Positions 62,688-64,000 of a stretch of DNA of 64,000 bases are shown here, one piece after another; within the stretch, counting starts at the first letter, position 1; the number at the start of each line of letters is the position of its first letter. The notes beneath the pieces are model-generated. The model was not told the DNA's origin. It ran no database searches and saw only the letters and a program-made list of their open reading frames with translations. Source of the stretch: Sporosarcina quadrami (GTDB taxonomy: Bacteria > Bacillota > Bacilli > Bacillales_A > Planococcaceae); NCBI RefSeq assembly GCF_014836615.1, contig NZ_JACSQN010000006.1, positions 1-64,000 of the forward strand, given 5' to 3'. Position numbers and translations under genes: made by a program.

Positions 62688-62957
62688 TCAAACTTCTTGC
62701 ACAAGATGCATCTTCCAAGCTTGTCCATCCCGTCGCTCTTGTCTTGCTACGTATTTGTAGTGCACTTCCTTCGTCTCTTCGAGGCGCCCATCGTTCATAA
62801 GATCGGAAGTGACGTAAACAACGCCATCAAACTTATTCATCTTGCTGCCAGCTTCATCTGTAACGACAGTAATAAGCTCTGTGCCATTTTCGCGAAGTCT
62901 TTTGATCAATGTTTCCGTTTCCGGGTAGTCTCCCCAAATATAAGCAGATGTGTGCAT
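62688..62957 (-). CDS. Small conserved-looking hypothetical protein
   Basis: 89 residues, soluble, alpha/beta: YPETETLIKRLRENGTELITVVTDEAGSK and a FDGVVYVTSDL segment. AAAGGGG lies seven bases before the ATG, a TATAAT lies about 40 bp upstream (minus strand), and a terminator follows, so it is a plausible single-gene unit. I do not recognise a family and propose no function. Confidence 0.6.
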   Translation of the reverse strand: MHTSAYIWGDYPETETLIKRLRENGTELITVVTDEAGSKMNKFDGVVYVTSDLMNDGRLEETKEVHYKYVARQERRDGQAWKMHLVQEV

Positions 62958-63157
62958 CTCATAACCCCTTTTATTGTATATTTGAATTACTCTATCTATT
63001 ATACCGCATTATAGGGTAAATGGAACTACATTGTATGAGAATTTAGATTTTAATAAGTTCCTTGGACTCTAAATGCAAATCTGTCAATTTTCAAGGGACT
63101 TTTTATGCTCGGATAACTGGAAGTTATCTTAACAAACTTTTCAAAAAAAAATGTTTT

Positions 63158-63216
63158 CTAACTCCCCATAAATCCCCATAAAAAAGCCGAACTGCACGTA
63201 GCCCACGCAGTTCGGC
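63158..63216 (-). terminator. Terminator after aspA with degenerate TTATGG units
   Basis: GCCGAACTGC (63186-63195) pairs with GCAGTTCGGC (63207-63216) around an 11-base loop; TTTTTT and then TTATGGGGATTTATGGGGAG follow on the minus strand. The stem is identical to that of the ribokinase terminator 14 kb away. Confidence 0.82.
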
Positions 63217-63236
63217 CAATCTACTATCATCACTTA

Positions 63237-64000
63237 TTAAACAGTAACTTCCCGCTTATGCACCTGAATTTCCGTCATCTTACGAGCATCCAACAACTGA
63301 TCCAACTCAGCCACTGTCAGCACTTCATACTGCAAGCACAATTCACGGATCGATGCGCCTGTAATGAATGCTTCGCGCGCGATCATAGATGATTTTTCGT
63401 ATCCGATATACGGCATCAACGCCGTCAACGTTCCGATGCTGCGTTCAACGTACTCCTGCATTTGCGCTTCGTTTGCTGTAATGCCTTCTAAGCAATACTC
63501 ACGGAACACGTTGAAGCCGTTTTTCATAATTGTCAATGACTGCAGCAAGTTGTATACAAGCACTGGCTCCATGACGTTTAATTCAAACTGACCCGCTTCA
63601 GACGCCAAGCTGATTGTGTGGTCATTACCGATTACTTGGAATGCAATTTGGTTGATCACTTCCGCCATAACAGGATTCACTTTCCCTGGCATGATGGACG
63701 ATCCAGGTTGTCTTGCCGGCAAGTTGATTTCATTCAGACCCGCTCTTGGACCTGACGCCATCAAGCGTAAATCGTTCGCCATCTTCGACATATTAATCAT
63801 CGAAATCTTCAACGAGCTGGAAATTTCCGTATACACATCCGTGTTTTGCGTTGAGTCCACAAGATGCTCCGCAGTACGTAACGGCAAGCCGCTAATGTCA
63901 CACAACTGCGCTACAACATGTTCAATATAATCGATATTTGCGTTCAGCCCCGTACCAACTGCTGTTGCGCCCATATTCACTTCCGCCAAATTTTCGCGCG
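63237..64000 (-). CDS. aspA: Aspartate ammonia-lyase, C-terminal part (start outside the window)
   Basis: About 254 residues are visible, with the frame open to the right edge. GSSIMPGKVNPVMAEVINQ is the fumarase/aspartase signature, and NLPARQPGSS before it and QFELNVMEPVL after it fit aspartase better than fumarase C. The enzyme deaminates L-aspartate to fumarate. The active-site loop (SSIMPGKVNP) is intact. It is followed by a strong terminator. Confidence 0.88.
   Translation of the reverse strand, partial: RENLAEVNMGATAVGTGLNANIDYIEHVVAQLCDISGLPLRTAEHLVDSTQNTDVYTEISSSLKISMINMSKMANDLRLMASGPRAGLNEINLPARQPGSSIMPGKVNPVMAEVINQIAFQVIGNDHTISLASEAGQFELNVMEPVLVYNLLQSLTIMKNGFNVFREYCLEGITANEAQMQEYVERSIGTLTALMPYIGYEKSSMIAREAFITGASIRELCLQYEVLTVAELDQLLDARKMTEIQVHKREVTV

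Overview
The window reads as chromosome of a low-GC, spore-forming member of the Bacillales. Strong Shine-Dalgarno sites, frequent TTG/GTG starts, a GlpP antiterminator next to glpD, a collagen-like spore-surface protein, an S-layer-homology protein and oligopeptide transporters without rRNA or tRNA genes all fit Planococcaceae. Sporosarcina is my guess from overall gene style; no marker gene settles it.

Layout. 1-19.3 kb: glycolate/lactate-type oxidase subunits (glcD-glcF), a secreted SH3 protein, an ornithine/alanine racemase-type enzyme with an AGCS symporter, a collagen-like exosporium protein, a MATE pump, a membrane polysaccharide operon (GH16, GT2, deacetylase), glpD with its terminator leader and divergent glpP, a HAD phosphatase, MgtC, and a sugar isomerase-like/MFS operon behind a candidate attenuator. 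19.8-32.2 kb: a 1869-residue surface metallophosphoesterase, a secreted duplicated-domain protein, a SEC-C/TPR protein and a beta-helix/AAA+/AAA+ fusion. 32.6-40.2 kb: a LysR regulator convergent with a six-gene M20 peptidase plus dipeptide ABC operon. 40.5-47.6 kb: a second, very unusual oligopeptide ABC system whose binding protein appears circularly permuted, whose permeases carry long N-terminal additions and whose two ATPases are fused. 49-60.6 kb: a catabolic island (two ADP-ribosylglycohydrolase-family proteins, ribokinase, HAD, sugar ABC importer, CaiB-type CoA transferase, CitE-type lyase, GntR regulator). 60.9-64 kb: an acyl-CoA synthetase pseudogene, a small protein and the start of aspA.

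The most striking non-coding signal is a family of 146-147 bp elements bounded by inverted GGTACCTGTGCA...TGCACAGGTACC ends: eleven full copies and one partial copy between 0.2 and 47.9 kb, always between genes and always in the same orientation. Length is fixed but the middle ~50 bp is mostly variable. Where a gene end abuts the element the middle usually forms a rho-independent terminator; where genes diverge it does not. One copy supplies the last 13 codons of glpD. Other dispersed families are a GTGCCAGTCACTC/GAATTCAATGAGTGACTGGCAC element (three loci) and terminator-linked arrays with 20-bp period (three loci).

The GntR island appears wired as one regulon: near-identical palindromes lie before gntR-citE-caiB and before the ABC/ribosylhydrolase operon. 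I infer that it imports a riboside-containing compound, releases ribose for ribokinase, and handles an organic acid moiety through CoA transfer and lyase cleavage.
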